Source of the DNA: Nocardia otitidiscaviarum NBRC 14405
Lineage (GTDB): Bacteria; Actinomycetota; Actinomycetes; Mycobacteriales; Mycobacteriaceae
Reading direction: 5' to 3'
Length of the DNA stretch: 47,790 nucleotides
Assembly (NCBI RefSeq): GCF_000308635.1
Contig: NZ_BAGD01000112.1
Location: 1-47,790, forward strand
Shown here one piece after another: positions 1 to 42,692 of this stretch (positions are counted from its first letter, which is position 1; the number at the start of each line of letters is the position of its first letter). Made by a program: the position numbers and the translations under genes. The notes below the pieces were generated by a model. The model was not told the DNA's origin and searched no databases. It worked only from the letters and a program-made list of their open reading frames with translations.

Positions 1-35814
<35,814 letters not shown>

Positions 35815-35998
35815 CCCAAACCTCGCTTCCGGAACACCACAGCAGCGCTCCCCGCCGACACCCGCGCAGGACGCACGGCTGTGCCAGCGGCGTCCTGTTC
35901 GGGGTTCATTTCGATATCAATCAGACAAAAATGTTCACAAGGGCTATCCATCCCGCCGTGCGATCTCGTTACATGGGCACGACCACACTCGCGGGCCG

Positions 35999-36014
35999 GA
36001 AAACGGCCGTTTTC
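35999..36014. promoter_or_regulatory. Perfect 16-bp palindrome upstream of the NRPS gene
   Basis: GAAAACGGCCGTTTTC reads the same on both strands. It lies about 185 bases upstream of the proposed NRPS start and about 60-80 bases upstream of the promoter-like elements. Its symmetry and A/T arms suit an operator for a dimeric regulator. A terminator role is less likely because no T-run follows on either side. Confidence 0.45.
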
Positions 36015-36072
36015 AGAACCTTGCTGCTGACCACCGAACCAATCTACCGTCCGGAGTGGCCATAGGACCAAG

Positions 36073-36088
36073 AAGGGTCATAGCCCTT
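36073..36088 (-). terminator. Possible cobM terminator hairpin
   Basis: On the minus strand AAGGG, a 6-base loop and CCCTT lie about 20 bases after the cobM stop, followed by a weakly T-rich CTTGGTCCT. The stem is only 5 bp, so support is modest. Confidence 0.3.
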
Positions 36089-36106
36089 AGCTATCAGCGC
36101 ATTTCA

Positions 36107-36871
36107 TCATTCATGGGATGAAATATGGCTCCGGTCCCGACCCGGATCATAGAGGTGCGACTGGGCACAGGAGACCGATTCGGCCAGCGCCCGCCCCACC
36201 AGGATCACCGCCGCCTGCCGCAGTCCGGCCCCCTCCACCCGGTCCGCGATATCGGCGAGCGTCCCCCGCAGGATCACCTGCTCCGGCTGAGTGGCCCGGT
36301 AGACCACCGCCACCGGGCAGTCCTCCCCGTACTCGGGTGCGAGTTCCCGCGCCAGCGACCGGATCCGCGTGATCGCCAGATGCAGCACCAGGGTGGCCCG
36401 GGTCCGTGCGAAATTCTCCAGCGCCTCCGTCTCCGGCATGACCGTCGACCGCGCCCGCGTCCGGGTCAACACCACCGACTGCGCCAACTCGGGCACCGTG
36501 AGCTCCGTCCCCAGCAGCGCCGCCGCCGCCGCGTACGCGGGCACCCCCGGCGTCACATCCCAGGGGATCCCCAGCGCGTCGAGCCGCCGCGTCTGCTCGG
36601 CCAGCGCCGAATACAACGACGGATCCCCCGAACACAACCGAGCCACATCCTTCCCCTCCCCGGTGGCCCGTGCGCAGTGCGCCACGATCTGATCCAGATC
36701 CAGCCCCTGCGTATCCACCAGCTCGGCCCCCGGCGCACAGTGCCCCAGCACCTCGGGATCCAGATAGGTCCCCGCGTACAGCACCACCGGCGCCGCCGCC
36801 AGCACCCGCACGGCCCGAACCGTCAGCAAATCCGCCGCCCCCGGCCCCGCCCCAATAAAGTGCACCGTCAC
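36107..36871 (-). CDS. cobM: Precorrin-4 C11-methyltransferase
   Basis: About 254 residues. It belongs to the SAM-dependent tetrapyrrole methylase family, which adds the C-11 methyl group to precorrin-4 in aerobic cobalamin synthesis in the cytoplasm. The N-terminus VTVHFIGAGPGAADLLTV carries the glycine-rich GAGPG motif, followed by YAGTYLDPEVL, then RLCSGDPSLYSAL and DVTPGVPAYAAAAALLG, which are hallmarks of CobM/CbiF. GTG at 36871 is chosen because the conserved family N-terminus begins there, although the frame stays open upstream to 37150. No good Shine-Dalgarno sequence is seen, and TACACT lies 7 bases before the start, so a leaderless transcript is possible. It stands alone, without other cob genes in view. 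The palindromic element at 36893-36947 lies directly upstream. Confidence 0.92.
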   Translation of the reverse strand: MTVHFIGAGPGAADLLTVRAVRVLAAAPVVLYAGTYLDPEVLGHCAPGAELVDTQGLDLDQIVAHCARATGEGKDVARLCSGDPSLYSALAEQTRRLDALGIPWDVTPGVPAYAAAAALLGTELTVPELAQSVVLTRTRARSTVMPETEALENFARTRATLVLHLAITRIRSLARELAPEYGEDCPVAVVYRATQPEQVILRGTLADIADRVEGAGLRQAAVILVGRALAESVSCAQSHLYDPGRDRSHISSHE

Positions 36872-36892
36872 CCCGCGAGTGTATGGAGTCGC

Positions 36893-36947
36893 GAGGGGGA
36901 ACCGGTGGCGGCATCGGGCGAGAGCGGTCCGCCACCAGTTCCCCCTC
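36893..36947. repeat. Palindromic intergenic element, copy 1
   Basis: A 19-base arm GAGGGGGAACCGGTGGCGG (36893-36911), a 17-base loop and a complementary arm (36929-36947) pair at 18 of 19 positions. It begins 3 bases after the stop of the PPOX gene and ends about 20 bases before the cobM start. The same element occurs at 44502-44556. A strong hairpin in this place could end transcription or protect the mRNA 3' end. Confidence 0.85.
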
Positions 36948-36950
36948 GGA

Positions 36951-37376
36951 TCAGTCCGACACGTCGAAGGCGGCGATGACCTTGGTAGGGCGGAGGCGGA
37001 CGACCAGTTCGCCGGGGACGCCGTTGCGTTTGCCGAATTCCTCGGCGCGGTCGGGACCCATGTAGCGGCCGCCGATGGCGGTGGCGGTGCGGACGAGTTC
37101 GGCGAGATCCTCGGAGATGGTGGCCTCGCCTTGGACCTGCACGAATCCATAGGGCGGTGCCTCCAGGTCCACGCAGAGCGCGAGGCGGTTGTCGCGGGTG
37201 AGGGCCTTGCCCTTGGCGGAGGTCTTGCCGGTGTTGAAGACCAGTTCGTCGCCCTCGACGATGAACCAGATCGGCGTCACCACGGGACGTCCGTCGGCGG
37301 CGGTGAAGGCCAGTTTGCCGGTGCGGGTACCCGCCGAGAGGAACTCGCGTACTTCGGGATCGGAGAGGGAAGCCAT
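36951..37376 (-). CDS. PPOX-class F420- or flavin-dependent enzyme
   Basis: About 141 residues with the split-barrel fold of the pyridoxamine 5'-phosphate oxidase family. Visible motifs are GKLAFTAADGRPVVTPIWF near the N-terminus, FNTGKTSAKGKALTRDNR (the cofactor phosphate-binding region), LCVDLEAPPYGFVQVQGEA and a C-terminal RLRPTKVIAAFDVSD. Many actinobacterial members use the deazaflavin F420 to reduce varied substrates, but the substrate here cannot be inferred. ATG at 37376 is preferred because MASLSDPEVREFL aligns with family N-termini; the frame is open to 37430. TATAGA (37441-37446 complement) is a possible -10 box. It faces the regulator gene at 37477 across a 100-base gap. Confidence 0.85.
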   Translation of the reverse strand: MASLSDPEVREFLSAGTRTGKLAFTAADGRPVVTPIWFIVEGDELVFNTGKTSAKGKALTRDNRLALCVDLEAPPYGFVQVQGEATISEDLAELVRTATAIGGRYMGPDRAEEFGKRNGVPGELVVRLRPTKVIAAFDVSD

Positions 37377-37440
37377 GGGCCCACGGTACGGAGGGCGTCG
37401 GACGATCCCCGCCAACCGGACACGGGACACGCCTCCGCGC

Positions 37441-37476
37441 TCTATAGCAGATTCCGATTGTTCTTAGAATGGCCCG
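37441..37476. promoter_or_regulatory. Overlapping divergent promoters of the PPOX and SufR-like genes
   Basis: TCTATA (37441-37446) reads as TATAGA toward the PPOX gene. TAGAAT (37465-37470) lies 6 bases before the GTG of the regulator, the spacing of a leaderless transcript. The short palindrome TTCTTAGAA (37461-37469) overlaps that -10 box and could be an autoregulatory site. A similar TAGAAT recurs at 38133-38138. Confidence 0.45.
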
Positions 37477-38130
37477 GTGGAGGATATCGGCGCCATCGGC
37501 GTACTACAGGATCCCGTGCGGCGGCGGCTCTACGAGTACGTGGCCGGTCGCGGTGAACCGGTGAGTCGCAATGAGGCCGCGGCAGCGGTCGGGATCCAGC
37601 GCCCCCTGGCCGCGCACCATCTCGACAAGATGGTGGCGGCCGGGCTGCTGGAGACCGAGAGTCGGCGACTGTCCGGGCGGTCCGGGCCGGGCGCGGGGCG
37701 ACCGGCGAAGCTCTATCGGCGGGCGGCGGCGGAACGTCAGATCTCCCTGCCGCCGCGCGACTACCGCACGGCCGCGGACCTGTTGGCGCAGGTGGCCGAG
37801 GAGGCGCGGCTCGATGCCGCATTGGCGGCGGCCGCGCGTAGACGGGGCGGGGTGCTGCGCGGGGATCGCGAGCCGGTGTGCGATCTCGGCGACGCGGCCG
37901 AGCTCCTGGCCGCTCGGGGGTACGAACCGTTCGACGAGAACGGCGTCCTGCGCATGCGCAACTGCCCCTTCCACGCCCTGGCGGAGGCATATCCGCCCCT
38001 GGTCTGCGGCATGAATCTCGCCCTGCTCGAGGGTCTGCTGGGCGATTCGAACCGGGTCCGGGCGCGCATCGACCCACGCCCCGGCCTGTGCTGCGTGGCC
38101 GTCGAGCCTTCTAAAACAAATGAGAATTGA
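37477..38130 (+). CDS. SufR-like winged-helix regulator with conserved cysteines
   Basis: 217 residues. An N-terminal winged helix (about 7-60; DPVRRRLYEYV, AVGIQRPLAAHHLDKMVAAGLL) resembles ArsR/DeoR-type DNA-binding domains. The C-terminal half carries RNCPFHALAEAYPPLVCGMN and RPGLCCVAVE, placing Cys163, Cys177, Cys205 and Cys206 where the SufR group binds an Fe-S cluster that senses iron and redox state. The start is GTG with no Shine-Dalgarno sequence; TAGAAT ends 6 bases upstream, so the mRNA is probably leaderless. No suf genes are in view, so its targets are unclear; it may control the DUF3291 gene 31 bases downstream and the divergent PPOX gene. SufR identity is inferred from the cysteine pattern. 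Confidence 0.8.
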   Translation: MEDIGAIGVLQDPVRRRLYEYVAGRGEPVSRNEAAAAVGIQRPLAAHHLDKMVAAGLLETESRRLSGRSGPGAGRPAKLYRRAAAERQISLPPRDYRTAADLLAQVAEEARLDAALAAAARRRGGVLRGDREPVCDLGDAAELLAARGYEPFDENGVLRMRNCPFHALAEAYPPLVCGMNLALLEGLLGDSNRVRARIDPRPGLCCVAVEPSKTNEN

Positions 38131-38161
38131 CATAGAATGTGCGCCGTGGTGAGGTGAGCCC

Positions 38162-38626
38162 ATGACCGGCCATCACCTCGCCCAGCTCAATCTGGCCATC
38201 CTCAAACACCCCCTCGACGACCCGCGTATGGTGGACTTCACCTCGAATCTCGAACCCATCAACGCCCTGGCCGAGAGTTCACCCGGCTTCGTCTGGCGGC
38301 TGGTGGACGATTCCGGCAAGGACGCCACCACCATGCGGCCGGTCGGCGACGACGTGATCATCAACCTGTCCGTCTGGGAGAGCCGAGAGGCGTTGTGGGA
38401 CTACGTCTATCGCAGCGGCCACCTGGAATTCCTGCGCAGGCGCGGCGACTGGTTCGAGCGCCCGCGCCAGGACATGATCGTGCTGTGGTGGATTCCGGCC
38501 GGGCACATCCCGACCCTCGACGAAGCCATCGAACGCCTGACCATGCTGCGCGCCAGCGGCCCGTCGCCCCATGCCTTCTCACTGCGGGAGAACTACTCCG
38601 CCGCGGACGCGCAGGCGCTGGCGTAA
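38162..38626 (+). CDS. DUF3291 family protein
   Basis: 154 residues. The sequence matches the DUF3291 pattern as I remember it: HHLAQLNLAILKHPLDDPRM at the N-terminus, SPGFVWRLVDD, NLSVWESREALWDYVYRSGH, WFERPRQDMIVLWWIPAGH and LDEAIERL. The family is related in shape to dimeric alpha-beta barrel monooxygenases, but its function is unknown. GAGGTGA lies 4 bases before the ATG, a strong ribosome site. A separate promoter is possible (TTCTAA at 38109, 18-base spacer, TAGAAT at 38133), overlapping the end of the regulator gene. The stop is 4 bases from the stop of the convergent gene at 38631. Confidence 0.85.
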   Translation: MTGHHLAQLNLAILKHPLDDPRMVDFTSNLEPINALAESSPGFVWRLVDDSGKDATTMRPVGDDVIINLSVWESREALWDYVYRSGHLEFLRRRGDWFERPRQDMIVLWWIPAGHIPTLDEAIERLTMLRASGPSPHAFSLRENYSAADAQALA

Positions 38627-38630
38627 GCCC

Positions 38631-39029
38631 TCACGGCACCCAGCGCCGCAGAGCGTCGATGGTGGTCTCCGGAGAAGTGTTGAAACAGAAGCGGATTCCC
38701 GGCGCGACCGCGGTGGTCACATTCACCAGTCGTTCGAACAGCAGAGTGTGCTCCGCAGCCATGCGCACGCCCGCGCCGATCATCACCACCCGGAACGGCC
38801 CGTCGCCGGCGCAGCGCCGCACCGCGGCCTCGGCCTCGTCCGGATCGGCGGACACCTGACACGACACGATGTCGAAACCGGCATCTCGCAGCGCCGCCTC
38901 ACCCGCCGCGATGCGCGCGGTCAACTCCGCCTCGGTGATCTGCGGATAGCGGCTGTAGTCCACCGCGCTCGGATGCAGTCCGATGGACAGCACCCGATCC
39001 GTCACCGGTACGTTCTGCTCTCCTGCCAT
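38631..39029 (-). CDS. Small conserved hypothetical protein, possible N-terminal membrane anchor
   Basis: 132 residues from ATG 39029, which has an excellent ribosome site (AAGGGAG, 7 bases upstream). Recognisable conserved pieces are RVLSIGLHPSAVDYSRYP, VVMIGAGVRM, EHTLLFERLVNVT and RFCFNTSPETT. I recall similar proteins in many bacteria but no known function. An alternative GTG at 39110 overlaps the stop of the upstream SDR gene (GTGA) and would add 27 residues that form a basic start plus a hydrophobic helix (GIAGVVVALSLVVIWL). Both starts are plausible, and the shorter one fits the soluble homologues. It is co-transcribed with the SDR gene, with tight spacing. Confidence 0.75.
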   Translation of the reverse strand: MAGEQNVPVTDRVLSIGLHPSAVDYSRYPQITEAELTARIAAGEAALRDAGFDIVSCQVSADPDEAEAAVRRCAGDGPFRVVMIGAGVRMAAEHTLLFERLVNVTTAVAPGIRFCFNTSPETTIDALRRWVP

Positions 39030-39106
39030 ATCGTTCTCCCTTGTCAGCCAGATCACTACGAGCGACAGCGCCACCACGACACCCGCGATTCCCGCGACCC
39101 GCCGCC

Positions 39107-39826
39107 TCACCACGGCGCCGCGCCCTGGCGGTCGAAGAATCCGCCGGTCGGGCCGTCCGGTCCGATCCGGGCGAGCCGCACGATCGCATCGGTCCCCTCG
39201 GTGACGGTCTGCGTCCCGGAGTGCCCGTTGAGGTCGGTGGCGGTGTAACCGGGATCGACGGCATTGACCCGGATGCCGTCCAGCCCGCGGGCGTATTGGA
39301 CCGTCAGCATGTTCAGCGCCGATTTGGTGGCCGGATAGCCGAGAGCCGGTGGCAGCACGCCATCCCACCGCGGGTCGGTGAGCACGGCGACCGAGCCCAT
39401 ACCGCTCGACACCATGACGATGCGTGGATTCTCGGCCAGGCGCAGCAGCGGCAGGAAGGCGCGGGTCACGCGGACGGGGCCGAAGACATTGGTCTCGAAC
39501 ACCTCTCGCAGCGATTCGGCGGAGGTCTCGGCGGGGTGGGCGCGGGGCCCGCCGATCGCGGCATTGTTGACCAGCACATCGAGTCGGCCCACTCGCTCGC
39601 GCACCACATCGACCGCCGCGACCACGGACGCGTCGGAGGTGACATCGAGCGCAACGAAGTCCACCTCCAGCCCCGCCGCCGCCAGCTCTCGGGCGGCGGC
39701 GGTGCCGCGCCCGACGTCCCGGGCAGCGAGGAACACCCGCCACCCCATGGTCGCGAAGCGGCGCACCGCCTCCCGGCCCAATCCCTTGTTCGCCCCGGTC
39801 ACCAGGACGGTTGTCGCAGTGGTCAT
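39107..39826 (-). CDS. Short-chain dehydrogenase/reductase
   Basis: 239 residues, classical SDR with a Rossmann fold. Visible are TGANKGLG (10-17) for NAD(P) binding, NNAA (87-90), the catalytic Ser near 140 and YPATK with Tyr164 and Lys168. The substrate is unknown. The ATG at 39826 is chosen because MTTATTVLVTGANKG fits the family start. It is divergent from the XRE/MmyB regulator at 39920, a pairing very common in actinobacteria, in which the regulator is thought to control the SDR. The small gene at 38631 follows in the same operon. Confidence 0.9.
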   Translation of the reverse strand: MTTATTVLVTGANKGLGREAVRRFATMGWRVFLAARDVGRGTAAARELAAAGLEVDFVALDVTSDASVVAAVDVVRERVGRLDVLVNNAAIGGPRAHPAETSAESLREVFETNVFGPVRVTRAFLPLLRLAENPRIVMVSSGMGSVAVLTDPRWDGVLPPALGYPATKSALNMLTVQYARGLDGIRVNAVDPGYTATDLNGHSGTQTVTEGTDAIVRLARIGPDGPTGGFFDRQGAAPW

Positions 39827-39882
39827 GGTCCCAGCCTGGGTGCGCCGCCCCGGCCGCACCAGGACCGCTGCGCCCTGGGACC
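39827..39882. promoter_or_regulatory. Candidate operator between SDR and XRE/MmyB genes
   Basis: CCCAGCCTGGG (39830-39840) is a perfect palindrome around one central base, directly upstream of the SDR start. In addition GGTCCCAG (39827-39834) pairs with CTGGGACC (39875-39882). Two related half-sites in a divergent promoter gap suit binding by the neighbouring XRE protein. Confidence 0.5.
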
Positions 39883-39919
39883 GGCGGTACCACCCCCGGC
39901 TCGCGGAGATGCGGTCACC

Positions 39920-40774
39920 ATGGAACGCATGGACAGAGCGGAATTGGCGACGGTGTTGCGTGGTGCGCGCGCCCGCATCCGTCCCGCCGACGTCGGACTG
40001 CCCGCGGGGCCGCGGCGTCAGGTGCCGGGACTGCGCCGCGAGGAGGTGGCGCAGCTGGCCGGGCTCAGTGTGGACTACGTGGTGCGGCTGGAACAGGGGC
40101 GCGGTCCGAAACCGTCAACGCAGGTGCTCGGCGCGCTGGCGCGGGCGCTGCGGCTCGGGGACGACGATCGCGATCTGCTGTTCCGACTGGCTGGTGCCGC
40201 ACCGCCGCAGGCCGGACAGGTTCCCATGTTGGTCAAGCCCAGCGTCCTGCGACTGTTGGATCGGCTCGGCGATCTGCCCGTCCTGGTGCTGTCGGCCAAA
40301 TCCGATGTGCTGGCCTGGAATTCGATGGCGGCCGCGCTGCTCGGCGACTTCTCGACCTGGTCCGGGCCACAGCGGAATATCATCTGGCAGCGCTTTCTCG
40401 GCGCGGACACCGGGAGGGTACGAGTGGTACCGGAGAGTGCGGCGGCGGCCTCGGCGGCCCAGTGCGTCGGTTGTCTGCGCAGCGCGCAGGCCCGCTACCC
40501 CGACGACCCCGACCTCGCCCGCTTGATCACCGAGTTGCGCACCCGCAGCACACGTTTCGAGCAGCTGTGGCGGGAACCGCATTCGGGGCAGATCCGGGCG
40601 GCCACCAAGACCATCCAGCATCCCGAACTCGGCCAGCTGACCCTCGACTGCGACGCCCTCGAGGTACCGGATTGCGATCAGACCGTGGTCGTGTATTCGG
40701 CCGCGCCGGGCACGCCGGAGGCGGCGGCCCTGGAACTGCTGCGGGTCACCGGAACCGAGCAGTTCACCCGGTGA
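39920..40774 (+). CDS. XRE-family regulator with MmyB-like ligand-binding domain
   Basis: 284 residues. A helix-turn-helix spans about 33-75 (RRQVPGLRREEVAQLAGLS then VDYVVRLEQGRGPKPS), the standard form for this group. From about 105 the MmyB-like domain follows (VLVLSAKSDVLAWNSMAAAL, FLGADTGRVRV, HSGQIRAATKTIQHPELGQL, TVVVYSAAPGTP), which in related proteins binds a small hydrophobic ligand. ATG 39920 has GGAGA 10 bases upstream; ATG 39929 is an alternative. Its stop TGA is directly followed by the complementary stop of the response regulator (TGATCA), so the two convergent genes touch with no gap. Confidence 0.9.
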   Translation: MERMDRAELATVLRGARARIRPADVGLPAGPRRQVPGLRREEVAQLAGLSVDYVVRLEQGRGPKPSTQVLGALARALRLGDDDRDLLFRLAGAAPPQAGQVPMLVKPSVLRLLDRLGDLPVLVLSAKSDVLAWNSMAAALLGDFSTWSGPQRNIIWQRFLGADTGRVRVVPESAAAASAAQCVGCLRSAQARYPDDPDLARLITELRTRSTRFEQLWREPHSGQIRAATKTIQHPELGQLTLDCDALEVPDCDQTVVVYSAAPGTPEAAALELLRVTGTEQFTR

Positions 40775-41407
40775 TCAGATCGCGCCGTGCTCGCGCGCCC
40801 GCGCCACCGCCGAGGTGCGCGATTTCACCCCGAGCTTGGCGTAGATGTGCACCAGATGGGATTTGACGGTGGTCTCGCTGAGGAACAGCTGTCGCCCGAT
40901 ATCGCGGTTGGACAGCCCGTCGGCGACCAGCCGCAACACTTCGATTTCCCTGGGGCTCAACGTGGTATCGGGTTTGCGGACCCGGGTCATGAGCTTCGAG
41001 GCGACCGACGGCGAGAGCACACTCTCCCCCGCGGCCGCCGACTGCACGGCGGCCAGCAGTTCGGACGGCGGCGTGTCCTTCAGGATGTAGCCGACCGCCC
41101 CCGCCTCGATCGCGCCGAGAATATCGGCGTCGGTGTCGTAATTGGTCACCACCAGCACATTCGGCGGATTCGGTAGCGCGCGCACCGCTGCCGTGGCGTC
41201 GGCGCCCGACTTACCCGGGCCGAACCGCAGATCCATCAGCACCAGATCCACCGGCGTGGTGGCGCAGAAGGCGACCGCCTCGTCCGCCGTCGCCACCTCG
41301 CCGACCACCTCGATGTCGTAATCGGCGCGCGCCGCACCGGAATCCAGCAGTGCGCGCAGACCCGCCCGCACGATGGCGTGGTCGTCGGCCAGCAGGATCC
41401 TGATCAT
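40775..41407 (-). CDS. NarL/FixJ-family response regulator
   Basis: 210 residues. The receiver domain (about 1-125) has the acidic pair Asp8/Asp9, the phosphorylation site Asp59 in DLVLMDL, Thr88 and Lys110 in GYILKD. A LuxR-type helix-turn-helix follows at about 149-200 (LSPREIEVLRLVADGLSNRD, then FLSETTVKSHLVHIYAKLGV). The start overlaps the end of the histidine kinase gene by 4 bases (ATGA), so the two are translationally coupled. The likely target is the divergent ABC transporter. Confidence 0.95.
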   Translation of the reverse strand: MIRILLADDHAIVRAGLRALLDSGAARADYDIEVVGEVATADEAVAFCATTPVDLVLMDLRFGPGKSGADATAAVRALPNPPNVLVVTNYDTDADILGAIEAGAVGYILKDTPPSELLAAVQSAAAGESVLSPSVASKLMTRVRKPDTTLSPREIEVLRLVADGLSNRDIGRQLFLSETTVKSHLVHIYAKLGVKSRTSAVARAREHGAI

Positions 41408-42561
41408 TGCTGATCCTCCAGGGGGAAGGAGATGGTGACTGCGGTGTGTCCTGGTTCGGATTCCACGTCCATGGTGCCGCCCTGCTGCTCCACCCGGTTG
41501 CGCATGGCGGTGAGACCGAAGGTGCCCGACGGCGGGTGGGCCAGCACGCTCGCGGGTATCCCGACACCGTCGTCCACCACATCCAGGTGGACGGCGTCGT
41601 CGGCGTAGGTCAGGGTGATGCGCATGCGCTCGGCCTCGGCGTGCCGCACCACATTCGAGACCGCGCCCTGGGCGATGCGCACCAGGGCGGCCTCCATGGA
41701 CATGGGCAGTCCGTGTGGAGTGCCCTCGACCAGCATCTCGGTCTCCAGACCCGGGGTGGCCGCGCGCTGGGCGATCCGGTCCAGCGCTTGGGTCAGCGAC
41801 TGCCCCTCCAGCGCGGCGGGCGTGAGTTCGGCGATGAGCTGGCGGGTTTCGACGAGACTGTCGGCGGCGGTCTCGCGGGCCAGCCGAATCTGTTGCAGCG
41901 CCGGGTGATCGGGGGCGGCCCGTTCGGCGGCGTGCAACAGCAGTTGAATACTGCTGAGGCCCTGGGCAACCGTGTCGTGGATCTCCTGGGCCAGGCGCTC
42001 ACGCTCGGCGAGCTTTCCGGCGGTGCGTTCGCGCTCGGCGAGAGTCTCACGGGTGGTGAGCAATTCGTCGATGAGGCGTTGGCGTTCGGCGGCCTCGCGA
42101 TACAGCGCGGAGTAACCGAGTCCGATGGCGACCGCCACCACCGCGCCCAGAATCGGCCCGACCACCGCACCCACCGACCAGCCCCGGTGCATGGCGAAAC
42201 CGAACACCGACAGCGCCGTGGCCGCCACCACCGCCGACAGGCCCCAGTAGCGCGGCAGCAGGTGCAGGTAGAGGAAGAACAGGCCGAAGACCAGGTACAC
42301 CGCGTCCGGTGCGAGCATGACCAGGCCGAGCCAGAGCGCCGTGAGCACCAGCAGCCAGACCCGCGCCGCCGTCGGTCGGCTCTTGAACAGCGCCCCCGCG
42401 AAATAGACGCCGAGGAACGCGCCCGCGATCACCACCACGGCGACGGGGTGGGAGTTCGACACCAGATTGCGTGCCGCCACGAAGACCGTCAGCGTCACCA
42501 CCAGGGCGTGCAGGCCGAGCTGCAGGGCGGCGAAGACGGGAGTCAGGGGCGAACGGTGCAC
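41404..42561 (-). CDS. Two-component sensor histidine kinase (HisKA_3 family)
   Basis: 385 residues from GTG 42561. Six hydrophobic membrane segments occupy roughly the first 155 residues, with no obvious large extracellular sensor loop. They are followed by a coiled coil and the phospho-accepting His195 in LAQEIHDTVAQGLSS, typical of NarX/DesK-type kinases. The ATPase domain shows ALVRIAQGAVSNVVRHAEAE, DVVDDGVGIP and GTFGLTAMRNRV. An upstream in-frame GTG (42624) would add 21 residues, but it would overlap the inverted repeat at 42610-42644, so the shorter form is preferred. Membrane-embedded sensors beside ABC exporters often respond to cell-envelope stress or peptide antibiotics; that is an inference here. 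Confidence 0.9.
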   Translation of the reverse strand: MHRSPLTPVFAALQLGLHALVVTLTVFVAARNLVSNSHPVAVVVIAGAFLGVYFAGALFKSRPTAARVWLLVLTALWLGLVMLAPDAVYLVFGLFFLYLHLLPRYWGLSAVVAATALSVFGFAMHRGWSVGAVVGPILGAVVAVAIGLGYSALYREAAERQRLIDELLTTRETLAERERTAGKLAERERLAQEIHDTVAQGLSSIQLLLHAAERAAPDHPALQQIRLARETAADSLVETRQLIAELTPAALEGQSLTQALDRIAQRAATPGLETEMLVEGTPHGLPMSMEAALVRIAQGAVSNVVRHAEAERMRITLTYADDAVHLDVVDDGVGIPASVLAHPPSGTFGLTAMRNRVEQQGGTMDVESEPGHTAVTISFPLEDQQ

Positions 42562-42609
42562 GTCAGACAGCTTATGCCCGGCTACTCTGGCGGCATCCTT
42601 CGAAAGTTG

Positions 42610-42644
42610 GAAACGCCGCCCCACCGTTCGCTGGTCGGCGTTTC
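42610..42644. promoter_or_regulatory. Inverted repeat in the divergent promoter region of the kinase and ABC transporter genes
   Basis: GAAACGCCG (42610-42618) and CGGCGTTTC (42636-42644) are perfect complements with a 17-base spacer. The site lies 49 bases before the permease ATG and about 50 bases before the kinase start, suiting a binding site for the LuxR-type response regulator dimer or a shared activator site. Confidence 0.5.
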
Positions 42645-42692
42645 GTTCCGCGGGGCGATGGCCCGGGCCCGGATCGGCGACAGAGTGGAGGC

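Larger units (their letters stand above)
35815..36106. promoter_or_regulatory. Gene-free region between the NRPS gene and cobM; probable NRPS promoter
   Basis: About 290 bases without a convincing gene. It is visibly richer in A and T than its surroundings. Reading the minus strand, TTGTGA (near 35940) and an AT-rich TGATATC stretch (near 35910) are at roughly promoter spacing, which would leave an untranslated leader of about 90 bases before the TTG start. A 16-bp palindrome (35999-36014) lies upstream of this, and a small hairpin near the cobM stop at 36073-36088. Promoter assignment is by eye only. Confidence 0.4.

Noticed and set aside
36872..37150. N-terminal extension of CobM up to 37150
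   Set aside because: It would overlap the palindromic element and the PPOX gene, and the residues before VTVHFIGAGPG resemble no methyltransferase.
37442..38163. Minus-strand open frames opposite the SufR-like gene
   Set aside because: The plus-strand protein has a clear winged helix and ordered cysteines; the antisense frames are Arg/Ala/Pro-rich.
42585..42624. Upstream GTG start for the histidine kinase at 42624
   Set aside because: The added residues are polar with no family likeness, and the start would lie within the inverted repeat shared with the transporter promoter; kept only as an alternative.
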